A stretch of DNA of 64,000 nt from positions 6,367,001 through 6,431,000 of the forward strand of contig JAEOAD010000005.1 of NCBI GenBank assembly GCA_036365145.1, in the 5' to 3' direction. This stretch comes from Orientallactaga sibirica. Taxonomy: Eukaryota > Chordata > Mammalia > Rodentia > Dipodidae. Position numbers and translations under genes: made by a program. Position 1 is the first letter of the stretch. Every line of letters begins with the position of its first letter. Shown here piece after piece: positions 1 through 10,632 of the stretch. The notes below the pieces were generated by a model that did not search any database, had not been told where the DNA came from, and saw only the letters and a program-made list of their open reading frames with translations.

Positions 1-56
1 CCTAGCATTCAGAACACCTAAGTTTAAGGGGGAACACCTGAATCAAACCACCACAG
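1..56 (-). mobile_element. MaLR/ORR1-like LTR end fragment
   Basis: The text GGGGGAACACCTGAATCAAACC then ACCACAG resembles the antisense start of rodent ORR1-type LTRs (GGGGG..CA..TTCAAACCACCACA). Only the terminal part lies in the window. Assignment is by remembered family pattern, so moderate to low. Confidence 0.4.
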
Positions 57-94
57 TAGGCAAGTTCCTTAACCACTAATCCATCTCTCCAGCC
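57..94 (-). mobile_element. DIP SINE 5'-end remnant
   Basis: Reads CTTAACCACTAATCCATCTC then TCCAGCCT, the reverse complement of the first roughly 38 bp of the DIP SINE. The body and tail are missing. Confidence 0.5.
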
Positions 95-106
95 TATATT
101 CAACCT

Positions 107-333
107 ATTTATTTATTTATTTGTTACTTATTTATTTATTCCAGAGATGGAGGGAGAAAAAGAGAGAGAGGAAGACAGAGAGAAATTGGGCATGCTGGGT
201 CCTCTAGCCATTGCAAAGGAACTCCAGATACATGTGCCATCATGTCCATCTGGTTTCCATGGGTTTTGGGGTGTTGATAGGTCCTTGGGCTTTATAGGCA
301 AATGCCTTGACTGCTAAGCCATCCCTCCAGCCT
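107..333 (-). mobile_element. DIP SINE, short form
   Basis: On the minus strand it runs from GGCTGGAGGGATGGCTTAGC through the tRNA-like head and CCAGATGGACATGATGG to a GA/CT-rich stretch and an AAATAAATAAATA tail (left end on +). The tail is long and imperfect. Several substitutions suggest moderate age. Confidence 0.85.
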
Positions 334-1235
334 ATTAACCAATTCTTTCATTGAGGTGAAGGAAAAATTCATCCTGTGCCCAAAGAATTTACCTTTTGTG
401 TTTATTTTTTGCCTTTCTATAACGCTAAATGTTTTGGTTTTATGAAAACCTTCGGAAGCATTTGTTCTAATTAGTAATAAAACTTATACATCACAAACTC
501 TCAACCACCAAAAGGTTTCTAATAAGTCTAAGAACACACAGATAGTAGTTTCCACATCCACTTGAGTCGCCTTATTCTCAGCCCACACTTTCCCCAAGCA
601 CATTGGGTTTAGAATCTCCTTTCCTAATAGCTATCTTGCTGTAGCCTAAATGGGCAACTTGCAGTATAAATTACAAGAAAACTATAAGAAAACGGTCAAG
701 ACCATCATCTGTTGAACATATTGTTTATGGAATATATTGTTTATGTCAGTATTGGAGGCAGGTATTTGGGAGATTCTACTTTGACTTTCTCTGCTGTTCA
801 TTAACAGAGAAATAAAAGGCTTGGCAATCATTCACACAGCACTCGTAGGGTGGCCAGGAGTCTGACTGGGTCACATTGAACGACTCCCAACAGCCACTTG
901 TGAAACATCTCACTGAAGATGTTAAGGCATTGGCTTGTACCTTTTTTTTTTTGTGATCCTTTTTGAAATATTTTAGTTAACTTAGGTTATCCTTGATCAT
1001 TATCTAGTTCTGAAATGATTTGTTTGGGCAAATAATAATAAAGGAATGAGAAGAAATTGAAAAGATGGACCAAATTCAAAGAAAATACCTCTGGTGATTT
1101 TTCAACTAGCAAAATTGACACAAATAAAATTGATCAGAAGAAAAGAAATACAATTTCCTAAGAATTATTTTTCTATTTTCTAAACCTTTTCTTGGAGGTG
1201 GAAAGTTCTCTGGGTGTTGAATGTCTAGAGAGCAT
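334..1235. other. Unassigned unique sequence
   Basis: AT-rich DNA with a T run near 941-951. No long open frame and no repeat family that I recognise. Confidence 0.5.
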
Positions 1236-1380
1236 AGCCTGGCTTGGTGGCACACGCCTTTAATCCCAGAACTTGGGAGGCAGAGGTAGAAGGATCACTA
1301 TGACTTTGAGGCCAGCCTGGGCTACAGAGTGAATGCCAGGTCAGCCTGGGCCACAGTGAGACTCTCCTTAACATAAGGAA
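1236..1380 (+). mobile_element. B1 SINE
   Basis: Begins GCCTGGCTTGGTGGCACACG and continues TTTAATCCCAG, GGCAGAGGTAGAAGGATCAC and a duplicated 'cagcctggg' region, ending in an A-rich tail. This is the 7SL-derived B1 pattern, moderately diverged. Confidence 0.87.
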
Positions 1381-1481
1381 AAACAATCAAAATAGAATTT
1401 CTAGAGAACATAGAGTAAGTAGTATTTCTATGAGCCTCAAAAAGCACACTAACATGCAAATGCAGAATGAATCAGACAAAT

Positions 1482-1549
1482 GCGTGCACGCACACACACG
1501 TACACACACACATATACACACACGTACGCACACACACGTACACAGGCAT
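1482..1549. repeat. Imperfect (CA)n / CACGTA microsatellite
   Basis: Alternating purine-pyrimidine stretch of CACACA blocks interrupted by CACGTACAC units. Confidence 0.85.
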
Positions 1550-3149
1550 ATCTACCTAGTCATCTCAAGTTCCACCTTTCACTCCCTCTTCAGAACCCTT
1601 TCCTAGAAGGGTTTTTCCTTAAAGGCAAGCATTGTGGTTAGGACAAGTTATCAAAATGAAGGTAGAATAATTCAAAATCAGAGAGACCTTTTCTCCAGAG
1701 ACCATGAGAGGAAGTTGACTTAATGTTGTGCAGACTCTGAGGCCTAGGCATTTATGTTCCTTACCATGTTCTGAAGAATGCTTGGACTTCTTGTTCTGAT
1801 CCTAGGGGGTTCTAAGGCTTTAGATATCAGTCCCTATAATGACCCAAAGTCCGGAAGACATTCATTCCCTGGGACACACAACAAGCTAAGTTATTGCCAA
1901 AGCCCTTGACAAATGTATTTTCTTAAAATTACACTATGATCCGATGCCTTAAAGTTGTCCTCACAGAGACAGAGGTAATATACAAAAACGCCCAGGGTTT
2001 TATTTTCGCTAGGGGACAGCTAGGAGACACCCCCCACCACTGTTCCCTCACTTGTCAACTGAGAGTAGTTGGAATTTCTATGAGTGTTCCTTTAAGGATC
2101 CCGTTGGTTTTTCATGTGGAAATGCTTTGTGCTCCTCAGCTTGGCTCTGCACATGTCCTCACAGGCTGATGGATGAGGCTTGTTTCTATCCACCCGCAGC
2201 ACCCTCTGTCCACCCAGGTAACTGCATCTTCCTTTCTCCCTATAAGCAGGTGGTCCCCATTTTCACATTAACAGAGAAGTCGGAATAGCTTTGTTTCCCA
2301 TCCTGTTTTCTCTCACATTCTGTCTCTCATGGGTGGCATTTAGGTCATGATTAAATGGTGATTATGGTGGTAGAAACAGCAGGTGGAACAGTGGAATCAC
2401 ACAGCTGAGTGAGGTGGAGGAGCTAAAGACGGTGATCACCATGTGCAAGTTACCCCACTTGTGCAAAGGTGAGGAGTCCTCTCTCTCTCTCTTCAACATC
2501 AAAACATTTTTAAAGTTTCATCACAACTTCCTCCTTCAAAATAAATGTCATATACTTAGAATATGTAACTTTAAAGCCCGGAAAAACATAAAAAAAGAAT
2601 TATACCATAATAGTGGTACCATTTTGAGATAGAAAAGGACTTTGTAAATGTGAAAATAAGATCAGAATTTATAAAAGTAACCTTGGGCAATGACAACATG
2701 ATGTAATGGTTTACTAATAAATAACAAAATGAAGTAAAGATTTATGGGCAAGTGAAAAGGAAAAGGTTTTGCACAATATGATGACTGGCAATATCTTAAT
2801 ATATCGAGAACTCTTATAAAACTGAAGAGAGCAAATCTTTCAACAAGTAAGTAAGAAAGGAAAATGATTGTTTAGCAAAGAAGAAATGTAACTGTTTAAT
2901 AGACATAACTTAAAATGTCCGTCTTCACCAGTATTTTAAAAATATTTTAGACAGCAATGCCATACTCTCAACGTGGCATAGCTTTAAAAGCACCATCTTT
3001 CAGTGCTGGAGTCAGACACACAAAGCAGCTCACTGCCAGGTTGCTGGCGTGGATTTGGTCCTATCTCTCTGCAAAAGCATCCATGTAAACTAAATGCAAA
3101 CATTCAGATCCCCCCGATCATATTTTTGGTCCAGTAATCCTTTTCCTAA
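1550..3149. other. Unassigned unique sequence
   Basis: About 1.6 kb without a recognisable repeat. Open frames here are under 80 codons and resemble no known protein. Confidence 0.5.
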
Positions 3150-3350
3150 TATTTTATTTTTATTATTTATTTATTTGAGAGAGAGAGAAATTGAGATAAT
3201 GAGCCTGCCAAGGCCTCCAGCCACTGGAAATGAGCTCCAGATACATGTGGCACCTTGCACATCTGTCATTACATGGGTCCTGGGAAATCCAGCTTGGGCC
3301 CTTAGGCTTTGCAAGCAAGCACTTTAACCACTGAGTCATCTCTCCAGCCT
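3150..3350 (-). mobile_element. DIP SINE, short form
   Basis: Left end is the TTATTTATTTATTTGAGAGA tail; right end is ACTGAGTCATCTCTCCAGCC, the antisense of the head. The head, B-box region and 3' domain are all recognisable. Confidence 0.85.
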
Positions 3351-3694
3351 GGTCCAATTCTTTATCAAGGAAGATATTCAATGGAAATAGTCCATTGCAC
3401 ATCATACCATTTGTCCACAGGGATGATGCTCACTATAAGTAGTTCTGTCCCTCAGAGTAACAGTATGAAGATTTTATTGCTACTACTGGAGAGTAACGTG
3501 TGTCACTGTGTGCGCTATGGATAGACTCACACAACGTGCTACAGTAGGAGATGTCCATCACTAAGAATTGTCCAGCCCTAAAGCTCAACAGCACTGAGAC
3601 GGAAATACTCGAATATACCTGAATTTTTATTAAAGTGCTTAATATTTAAAAGCACATGGGCTAACGATGTTTTTCTTCCTCTTCTTCCTCCACA
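3351..3694. other. Unassigned unique sequence
   Basis: No repeat or gene signal recognised. Confidence 0.45.
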
Positions 3695-3790
3695 GTCTCA
3701 TTTAAATAGCCCAGACTATCCTTAAACTAATGATTCCCTTGTTCAGCCTACTGAGCATTAGAATTGCAGGTGCCTGCCACATGTCAGCTC
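3695..3790 (-). mobile_element. Old B1-like (7SL-derived) fragment
   Basis: Contains degenerate forms of antisense B1 landmarks: TAGCCCAGACTATCCTTAAA, then 'ctactgagcattagaattgcaggtgcctgcca'-like order (quoted in part: GAATTGCAGGTGCCTGCCAC). Much more diverged than the other B1 copies, so probably an early B1 or proto-B1. Confidence 0.45.
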
Positions 3791-3856
3791 ATCTCATGAC
3801 TTATGTCACAACTGAACATAAGCTTAAGGAAGACTGAGATAACAAAATTTTCAGTT

Positions 3857-4140
3857 TTCCTTTCTCCCTCCCTCTCTAACTACCTTCCCCTCACTTTCTC
3901 CCTCCTTCCCTCCTTTTTTCCTTCCCTTCCTCCCTCTCTCCCTTCCATTCCTTCTTTTCTTTCTTTTCTTTCTTTCTTTCTTTCTTCCTTCCTTTCTTTC
4001 CTTTCCTTCCTTCCTTCCTTCCTTCCTTCCTTCCTTCCTTCCTTCCTTCCTTCCTTCCTTTTTTTCTGGATTCCTCTTTCTTTTTTGTTTCTTTTTATGC
4101 CCTTTTTTTTCTTTCTCTCCCCACACCTTTTTTTTTCTGA
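3857..4140. repeat. CT-rich polypyrimidine tract with (TTCC)n core
   Basis: Almost uninterrupted pyrimidine on the plus strand, with a pure (TTCC)n/(CCTT)n core at about 4006-4062 and (CTTT)n flanks. It creates long Ser/Leu/Phe-rich frames on + and Lys/Arg/Glu/Gly-rich frames on - that are artefacts of the repeat. Confidence 0.93.
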
Positions 4141-4517
4141 GGCAAAACTTGTGGCAAGGTCTAGGTCACTAGTATTTGTTATGGGGTTATATCTAATATG
4201 ATTTGTGTATAGTCCCACTGGAATTCCTTGTTTCTATTATAACCATGAATTTTGTTAATCTCTGGTGTATACTTTAGAACATATTTACTTTTTCTAACTG
4301 TGGAATTATTGACTTTCCTATCCACCCATATTGGTTCAGATTTGATTTTTATGTTCTTACCAAGCATCATCAAACCAGAAATAATTTAGAGTAGATTTTA
4401 TTGTGTTTTCAACTTGTTAGACACTAATGCAGAAGTGGGCAGACAATCTGAGAAGGGGGCAGTTCCCTCTAAGCCTCTTTGATTTTCCCTCTTACATCAG
4501 TTCAAAGGTTTGCTTTA
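4141..4517. other. Unassigned unique sequence
   Basis: No repeat or gene signal recognised. Confidence 0.45.
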
Positions 4518-4531
4518 AAAAAGTTAACAGT

Positions 4532-4718
4532 GGGCTGGAGAGATGGTTTAGGGTTAAGGCGCCTGCCTCCTAAGCCTAAGAACGCTGGTTCCAATCTCCA
4601 GGTCCCACATTTAGCCAGATGCAAAGTGACACAAAGGCACAATGCTGCACTTGACCACAAGGAGGGCGCACGCATCTGGATTTCGTTCTCAGCAGCTGAG
4701 ACACTACTGGTGCGCCCA

Positions 4719-4757
<39 letters not shown>

Positions 4758-4804
4758 GCTTCTCTCCAAAAATTAAAAACTAAAAAAATAAATAAAATAA
4801 AAAT
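4532..4804 (+). mobile_element. DIP SINE, long form, with target duplication
   Basis: Full element from GGGCTGGAGAGATGG to an A-rich tail, including the long-form block GCACTTGACCACAAGGAGG and a pure (CT)n stretch near 4725-4755. Flanked by the 14-bp direct repeat AAAAAGTTAACAGT at 4518-4531 and 4805-4818, which fixes both ends. A fairly recent insertion. Confidence 0.95.
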
Positions 4805-4822
4805 AAAAAGTTAACAGTTTCT

Positions 4823-4955
4823 CTGGGGGTGGTGGCACATGTGTTTAATTCCATACTTGAGAGGCCAAGGCAGGAGGATCATCATGAGTTCAAGACCAGT
4901 CTTGGAGATATAGAATGTTCCAGGGCAGCTTGGGTTTACAAGAAACCCTGTACAT
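4823..4955 (+). mobile_element. B1 SINE, old and diverged
   Basis: GGGGGTGGTGGCACATGTGT followed by TTAATTCC, GGCAGGAGGATCATCATGAG and a degenerate 3' half. The order of landmarks matches B1 but with many substitutions. Confidence 0.65.
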
Positions 4956-5183
4956 ATCAATCATCCAAATCAATCAATAAAAGATATATGGATAGGAAGC
5001 ATGCATAATGACTCTCGGGCTAGGAATGCTCCAGCTGTACAGAATTGCCTTCCCACAGTGCAGACCCCACGAGGGTAATTGATGCATATGTCCCTGTATG
5101 TGCGTATTGAGTGTGTACTTCTGTGCACCTTGGTTGTAAAATAAAAAAAATTGGTCTGTTCTAGGGAATTAAAAAAACAACAG

Positions 5184-5438
5184 TGGGCTGGAAAGATGGC
5201 TTAGTGGTTAAGGAGCCTGCCTGCTAAGCCTCAAAAACCCCCTTTTGATTCTCCAGGTCCCACGTTTAGCCAGACACAAAGTGACACAAGGGCGCAATGC
5301 CGCACTTGACCACAAGGAGGCTCATGTGCCTGGCATTCTTTCACAGTAGCTGAGAAGCTGCTGGCACGCCCATGCTCTATCTGACTCTCTCTCTCTCGCT
5401 CTCTGACTCTCTCCAAAAAATCAAACATAAAATAATAA
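5184..5438 (+). mobile_element. DIP SINE, long form
   Basis: Starts GGGCTGGAAAGATGGCTTAG, carries the long-form CGCAATGCCGCACTTGACCA block, a CT stretch and an AAACATAAAATAATAA tail. The target duplication is not clean. Confidence 0.88.
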
Positions 5439-7019
5439 CATAGATGGTAAAACGAGCTATTACATGTAGAAAGGCAATATGAAAATCTAGAGGAAATGTG
5501 TGATAATAGAAGAAGATTTCAGCAATTCCTTGGAGGGATGTAGTCCTCGTTTGCTTCTTCTTGGCTGGCATATTTGCCACTGCTTTCTCCATTTCTCCGT
5601 TAGTTACATTTGTAATAATGAGGCTGAAACAACATGCAAAGGGGAGTGTGAATATTTCCAGAAGTGAATGAATCTGGAAAAGTGTGCGTACAGTTGAAGT
5701 AAATTCCATGATAATTCATAAATCTGCTTTTTAGGGTGAGAAAGTTGTGCAACATCCATTCATATGTTTCAAAAAAAGTTCTATCATATTATTGTCCAAC
5801 AAAACCCACTTTTTTTGTTTCTGTCATACACTTTTACCTATTCAGCTTTAAATAGAAATCAAAAGATACAATAAATGCCATTTGTTTAGCAACTGCACTT
5901 TAAAGACCCTAAGACCCAGGAGTCTGTTATTTTTCTTTTCATTCTTATGCTGATATGGAGAGAAAGGAATACCTTTATGCTCTTTTTGAATGTATTTTGA
6001 CTTTTTGCTTCCCTTCAGACACTGCGCATGCTAAAGGCAGGTGCCAATTATTTACCTAAAAAGTAACATCGCCTCATGTTTGCCAATTACTAACTGCTAA
6101 AGAGGAAATTTAAAGGAAAGCCATGAGTTAAAAAGAGGAACATCTGTCTTCTGAGCTCTCACCCACATCCGCGTGGTGCCCATCTGTGATGAGGTGTACT
6201 GGTGGACGAGGCTGGCCTGTGTTGCCAGGCCGGGAGGGTCCGTTCAACCCTGCCTCCCTGGCAGTGGCCTCAGAGGTGCTCAGCTATCACGGGGAGGATT
6301 TCACATGCATACGCAGTGGCAGTGGACATGTAAATATAGGTGAAAGCCCAGGGTGTGGGTGTTTGGGCTTACCCGACTTCCATCTCGGGACATTCAGATC
6401 TCAACTTATCCAAAGGGCAACCAGCAAAATCATCAGTAAGACGCACCGTTTAGGGAAGTACTTGCAGGTATTGATCCAGAGTTTGGCGTGCTATCTCAGT
6501 GCGATTGCCAAAGTCATAAATCAATCTGATTTCACAGTCAGCAGGGCACAGAGGCAAGGATGTTCCTCAGAGAACTCCTGCCACATCCTCTCACAGCTTT
6601 TGGCAAGCAACGCACTGTGCAGCCAGCTGCCTCCTCGTGGGGAAGGGGAAGGCCACAATCCCAGGGATCGCTGAGCACTCTGTATTGGAATTCTCTAATA
6701 ATAAAGAATCCCGCATATGTTTAACCAATTATCACTCTTCAAGCATATATCTTGGAGTCATTCATGTGGAAACTTCAAAATTGACCATGTACTGCATAAT
6801 GAATCCATGTGTTATGGGCAGGAAAATCCTCAAAGATGGAAATTTAGCATTACGCAGAATGAGACGCGGAAGGCCTTCATAAATCAGTGCTCCACTCATT
6901 GGAAGTTCATTCTGTGTGCCTTTCTGTTCGGAAATATACATCTTTTCTGGTTGTAAATGACTATGAAGTAAGTGACTGATAGGAAATCAACAATGCCATC
7001 TCCTAGACAGCACATAGCA
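5439..7019. other. Unassigned unique sequence with one 162-codon open frame
   Basis: No repeat family recognised. Positions 6186-6674 (+) are open for 162 codons in a locally GC-richer stretch. The conceptual protein shows no motif, signal peptide or family I know. That length is near what chance would give once in 64 kb over six frames. Confidence 0.45.

Positions 7020-7053
<34 letters not shown>
7020..7053. repeat. (TG)n microsatellite, 17 units
   Basis: Uninterrupted TG run. It abuts the 3' end of an antisense B4-type SINE, whose tail is naturally CA-rich. Confidence 0.95.
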
Positions 7054-7054
<1 letters not shown>

Positions 7055-7055
<1 letters not shown>

Positions 7056-7372
7056 ATGTGTGAGCACACAGGATTGTGTGCATGCATGCGTGTGCCCATG
7101 CCAGGGGAGGCCAGCAATAGACATTGGGCCTCTTCCTCTCGATCACTCACCTCTTTTGGACTGAGACAGGGTCTTTTCCCTCGAGCACAGGACCCACCCA
7201 TTCAACAAATCTCTCCAGGCTTCTTGCCCCCAAATGCCATGTCTCCACCTTCTGTGGGCTAGGATCATAGTTGGCATCCACACCCACCTAACATTCACAT
7301 GGGTGCTGCGCATCCAAACACTGGTCCTCACACATGTACTGCAAGTGTTGTACGCAGTGAACAATTCCCCCG
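7055..7372 (-). mobile_element. B4-type (ID/B1 fusion) SINE
   Basis: On + it shows in order a TG-rich tail, GGGCCTCTTCCTCTCGATCA, CTGAGACAGGGTC, a decayed B1-like middle, and GGGTGCTGCGCATCCAAACA, the antisense of the ID-like head. This order matches rodent B4. Confidence 0.72.
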
Positions 7373-8595
7373 TGTCATTTCTAGACTCATGATGACACAC
7401 TCAAAGGACTTTAAAGCCAATGGCTCTGTTGTAACTCTATCAACACAGTAAAAACGTCTAGCTCCAATAGAGTTCATACCCAAACCAGTAAGTCAGTGTT
7501 ACAGAAGAACATAATAGAATAGTGACCGCTAAAGACTGGGAAGAGCAGAGATAGGAGGCACCAGAACGCAGTCAGAGGGAAGTTACTTCTGGTTCCTCAT
7601 TAGCAGTGTATGTGTAAATAGTCTATAACCACCTGCAGTATCCTGCAAAATAATGGAGAGACATTACTTTTGTGGTACTACGCCCATGGGAAGACGGAGG
7701 CTCACAGCGATGAATGCACTTCCACCATGGGCATGTAGGAGTGGGCAATTCTGAACTGTGACCTTGGCATTTCTGCTTTGGTGTCTTTCAGGGGTCTGTA
7801 CCCACCGTGAGGCAGATGCACTGCTGAATTTGGAAAATGTCTGGATTTACCAAGATAATAAGAATGTGTTGAACACAGGATTCCAGCTTTATTTCTATGT
7901 AGTTCAGCAACCAAGGCTTTCAAGGGAATGTCCATGTCTGTAATATTATTTCAGTGTGCTCACACAGCTTTGCAGTAGTTATCACTGTCTTCCCGGTGTT
8001 TTATGGGAAAGCCATGTAACCAGCCTCATGTCAGTGGGCAGAGTAGGAAAATCATTTGCTCATCCTTTGACAGCTTTATGTGCTTAATCCTTTATCTCAC
8101 GGCTGGAGTTTCCCCCTAAACAACACATGGGTTGTCTGATTCTTTCGCCTCCACTGCTCCACAAGGTAGGCTTGCCTGCCCTGCACTAGAAAGAAAATGG
8201 TTCACCCAGTGGCAGCACAGAGTTATGAGTATTTTCGACTGGACTTGAGCCTCTCTTCCCTTTTTATCTAGAGAATTATCCAGAACACCCTTGTCTATAT
8301 TTTCACTTTATTCAGGACACACGAATCAAGTCCTCAATGTTGTAAGGTCATGTAAGGAAATCTGAAAATTGATGTCAGTACCTTAGGGTCTATGGTGACG
8401 TTTGGGGTAAGGATGCAGCTCAGCATGCTATAAGTAGGAGGCTCTCCATCTGGGAATGAAGCATTCTGGAAACTATAGAATGCAAGTTACTGTTGAAAAG
8501 AAGCTTGCAATGCTATTGTTCAAACCATCTGTTTGAGCCTGCCAATGAGATCCCTTTCTGCTCTAAGGTTATCTTAACGAAAGAGATAAAAATTG
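7373..8595. other. Unassigned unique sequence
   Basis: About 1.2 kb with no recognisable repeat. Short open frames only. Confidence 0.5.
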
Positions 8596-8745
8596 AGCTG
8601 GGCATGGTGGTGCACGCCTATAATTCCAGAACTCTTGAGGTAGAGATAGGAAGATCACTATGAGTTTGAGGCCAGCCAGGGACTACAGAATGAATTCCAG
8701 GCAGGCCTGGTCTAGAGTGAGACCTACCTTGAACAAATAAAAAAG
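8596..8745 (+). mobile_element. B1 SINE
   Basis: Starts GAGCTGGGCATGGTGGTGCA, followed by TATAATTCCAGAACTCTTGA and the usual B1 3' half ending in an A-rich tail. Moderately diverged. Confidence 0.87.
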
Positions 8746-8901
8746 TAAAAAGAAAAAATAAGACAAATTGAACTGGTGTTTAAATAACAGAAACGATCCA
8801 TATATGAACTAAATGTTTCAGTAATTGGAAGAGTATGCAGAAAAGATGGAGAGGGGACAGCACACATTCTCCATACTTTTGTTTTTCTTTTTTTAAAATT
8901 A

Positions 8902-9102
8902 TGTTTATTTATTTATTTGAGAACAACAGAGAGAGAAGGAGAGAGAGAGAGAATGGATGCACCAGGGCCTCCAACCATTGCAAACGAATTCCAGATACTT
9001 GTGCCATCTTGTGCATCTTACATGGGTCCTGGGAAATCGAGCCTAGAACTGGGGTCCTTAGGCTTCACAGGCAACCTAACCGCTATGCCATCTCTCCAGC
9101 CC
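8902..9102 (-). mobile_element. DIP SINE, short form
   Basis: Tail TTATTTATTTATTTGAGAAC on the left, head CCGCTATGCCATCTCTCCAG on the right. All internal domains are present. Confidence 0.9.
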
Positions 9103-9429
9103 CTGTTTTTCTAGTAGCTTCCACATTCTTTTGTGTTCTACTGAATAAGAAAGATGCTATGCAAACAGGTTTGCCAAGATGTAGTATTATTCATGGTTCT
9201 AGGAGGGGGCTGACATCCCATGAGGCTTGTGATCACTGTCCAGCTTCATTGAAATCATGCTCCCTTGATGAGAGAACAAACAGGACCCCATCTATCCACC
9301 TTATGGTGGACAAAGAGTTAATAAAAGGCTTTCTGTAACCTTGTCACCAAGAGACATGATTGGAAAAGCACTTACTTGAAGTCACTTACCTTTAAATTAG
9401 AGCTGCTGGCTCAGTCACACAAGATACAT
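9103..9429. other. Unassigned unique sequence
   Basis: No repeat or gene recognised. Confidence 0.45.
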
Positions 9430-9440
9430 CAACTTGGACC

Positions 9441-9497
9441 TTTGTTTGTTTGTTTGTTTGTTTGTTTGTTTGTTTGTTTGTTTGTTTGTTTGTTTGT
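9441..9497. repeat. (TTTG)n microsatellite
   Basis: About 14 uninterrupted TTTG units forming the 3' tail (antisense) of the adjacent B1. Confidence 0.95.
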
Positions 9498-9628
9498 GGT
9501 GGGTCTCGTTCTAGCTCAGGCTGACCTGAATTCATTATGTAGTCTCAGGGTGGCCTCAAATTCACAGCAATTCTCCTACCTCTGCCTCTTGAGTGCTGGG
9601 ATTAAAGGCGTGCGCCACCACGCCTGGC
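9498..9628 (-). mobile_element. B1 SINE within the composite element
   Basis: Antisense B1 with GGCTGACCTGAATTCATTAT, GTAGTCTCAGGGTGGCCTC and GCGTGCGCCACCACGCCTGG. Complete to its 5' end at 9628. Confidence 0.93.
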
Positions 9629-9796
9629 GAGATTTATTTTAAGTGGTATAGGCCCTAGCAAAAGGTTGGGATTGGTGTGATTTAGTATTACTTTTAAAAT
9701 AACATTTATATTAAATATACATTTTCAATATTTTTTGGAAATTTTTATAAGAAAGCCTCTGAGTGCCTGAAGTAGGTTATCCAAGAGAGTTTTCCC

Positions 9797-9817
9797 CACG
9801 AATTTGCGTGTCATCCT
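9797..9817 (-). pseudogene. U6 snRNA 3'-region fragment
   Basis: On the minus strand these 21 nt equal the U6 segment that includes GACACGCAAATTCGTG. The match stops just before the U6 3' end. Five nt at the B1 side (AGGAT, 9813-9817) belong equally to B1 and U6, a microhomology junction. U6 sequence is from memory of the highly conserved snRNA. Confidence 0.7.
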
Positions 9818-9870
9818 CCTACCTCTGCCTCCAGAGTGCTGGGATTAAAGGTGTGCACCACCACGCCCCA
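9813..9870 (-). mobile_element. B1 SINE 5' fragment (about 58 bp)
   Basis: Antisense of the B1 5' half: ATCCTCCTACCTCTGCCTCC ... GGTGTGCACCACCACGCCCC. It breaks off inside B1 at AGGAT, where the U6 match takes over. Confidence 0.88.
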
Positions 9871-10115
9871 CAACTTGGACCATTTATATAGATCTCTAAG
9901 TCCTACTAAAATGAGAATAATAAAACCATCTTCATAGTCAGAGGCAAGAATTAAAAAGCATTGGCAGGGATTCTCAGACACTTCTGACCAAGCTCTGTGT
10001 GTGACCAGCATCAGGGAAAGCAAGAGCTGCTTGTCGGCACTCTTTCTTCACTCTCCTACAAAATCACCCTGCGCTGTTCTCCTCTTGGTATGATGTTGGG
10101 TACTTCTTAAACTTT

Positions 10116-10315
10116 TAAAAATTTATTTATTTATTTGAGAGAGAGAGAGTGACCAAGAGAGAGAATGGGCACACCAAGGCCTCCAGCCAGTGCAAACGAA
10201 CTCCAGATGCATGTGCCCCCTTATGCACCTGGCATACGTGGGTCCTGGAGAACTGAACCTGAGTCCTTTGACTTTGCCGACAAATGCCTTAACTGCTAAG
10301 CCATCTCTCCAGCCC
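10116..10315 (-). mobile_element. DIP SINE, short form, with target duplication
   Basis: Complete antisense copy. Flanked by TGATGTTGGGTACTTCT (10091-10107) and TGATGTTGGATATTTCT (10316-10332), a 17-bp duplication with two differences. The few bases between the left repeat and the tail are part of the A-rich tail. Confidence 0.93.
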
Positions 10316-10453
10316 TGATGTTGGATATTTCTATCTTGACTTTCTCATACAGCCTTTTTAGGCTATTTAAGTTCTCCAAAGACCTTAATCGTGACTCAAA
10401 GCTATGAAAATTATGTGACCATTCTTTTGAAGGCCTGAAATGCCTATCATTTA

Positions 10454-10619
10454 TTTGTTTGTTTTTTTGTTTTTTGAGGTAGGGTCTCACTCTGGTCCAG
10501 GCTGACCTGGAATTCACTATGTAGTCTCAGGGTGGCCTTGAACTCATAGCGATCCTCCTTCCTCCTACCTCTGCCTCCCGAGTGCTGGGATTAAAGGCGT
10601 GAGCCACCACGCCCGGCCG
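10454..10619 (-). mobile_element. B1 SINE with target duplication
   Basis: Antisense B1 ending in CCACCACGCCCGGC. Flanked by TGCCTATCATTTA (10441-10453) and TGCCTACCATTTA (10620-10632). It carries a short internal repeat of CCTCCT near 10555-10567. Confidence 0.95.
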
Positions 10620-10632
10620 TGCCTACCATTTA

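Larger units (their letters stand above)
9441..9870 (-). mobile_element. Composite retroposon: B1 5' part / U6 fragment / unknown / B1 / (CAAA)n
   Basis: The whole block is flanked by the 11-bp direct repeat CAACTTGGACC at 9430-9440 and 9871-9881. Read on the minus strand it goes from a truncated B1, through a 21-nt U6 snRNA match and about 170 bp of unknown sequence, to a complete B1 and a (CAAA)n tail. One flanking duplication around all parts suggests a single chimeric cDNA insertion. Independent insertions remain possible. Confidence 0.6.

Noticed and set aside
3851..4218. Lys/Arg/Glu/Gly-rich minus frames and Ser/Leu/Phe-rich plus frame
   Set aside because: Translation of a (TTCC)n/(CTTT)n tract.
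4479..4814. 111-codon plus frame
   Set aside because: Lies in a DIP SINE including its CT stretch.
8835..9338. 167-codon plus frame
   Set aside because: Largely antisense DIP SINE with flanking unique sequence; no known domain.
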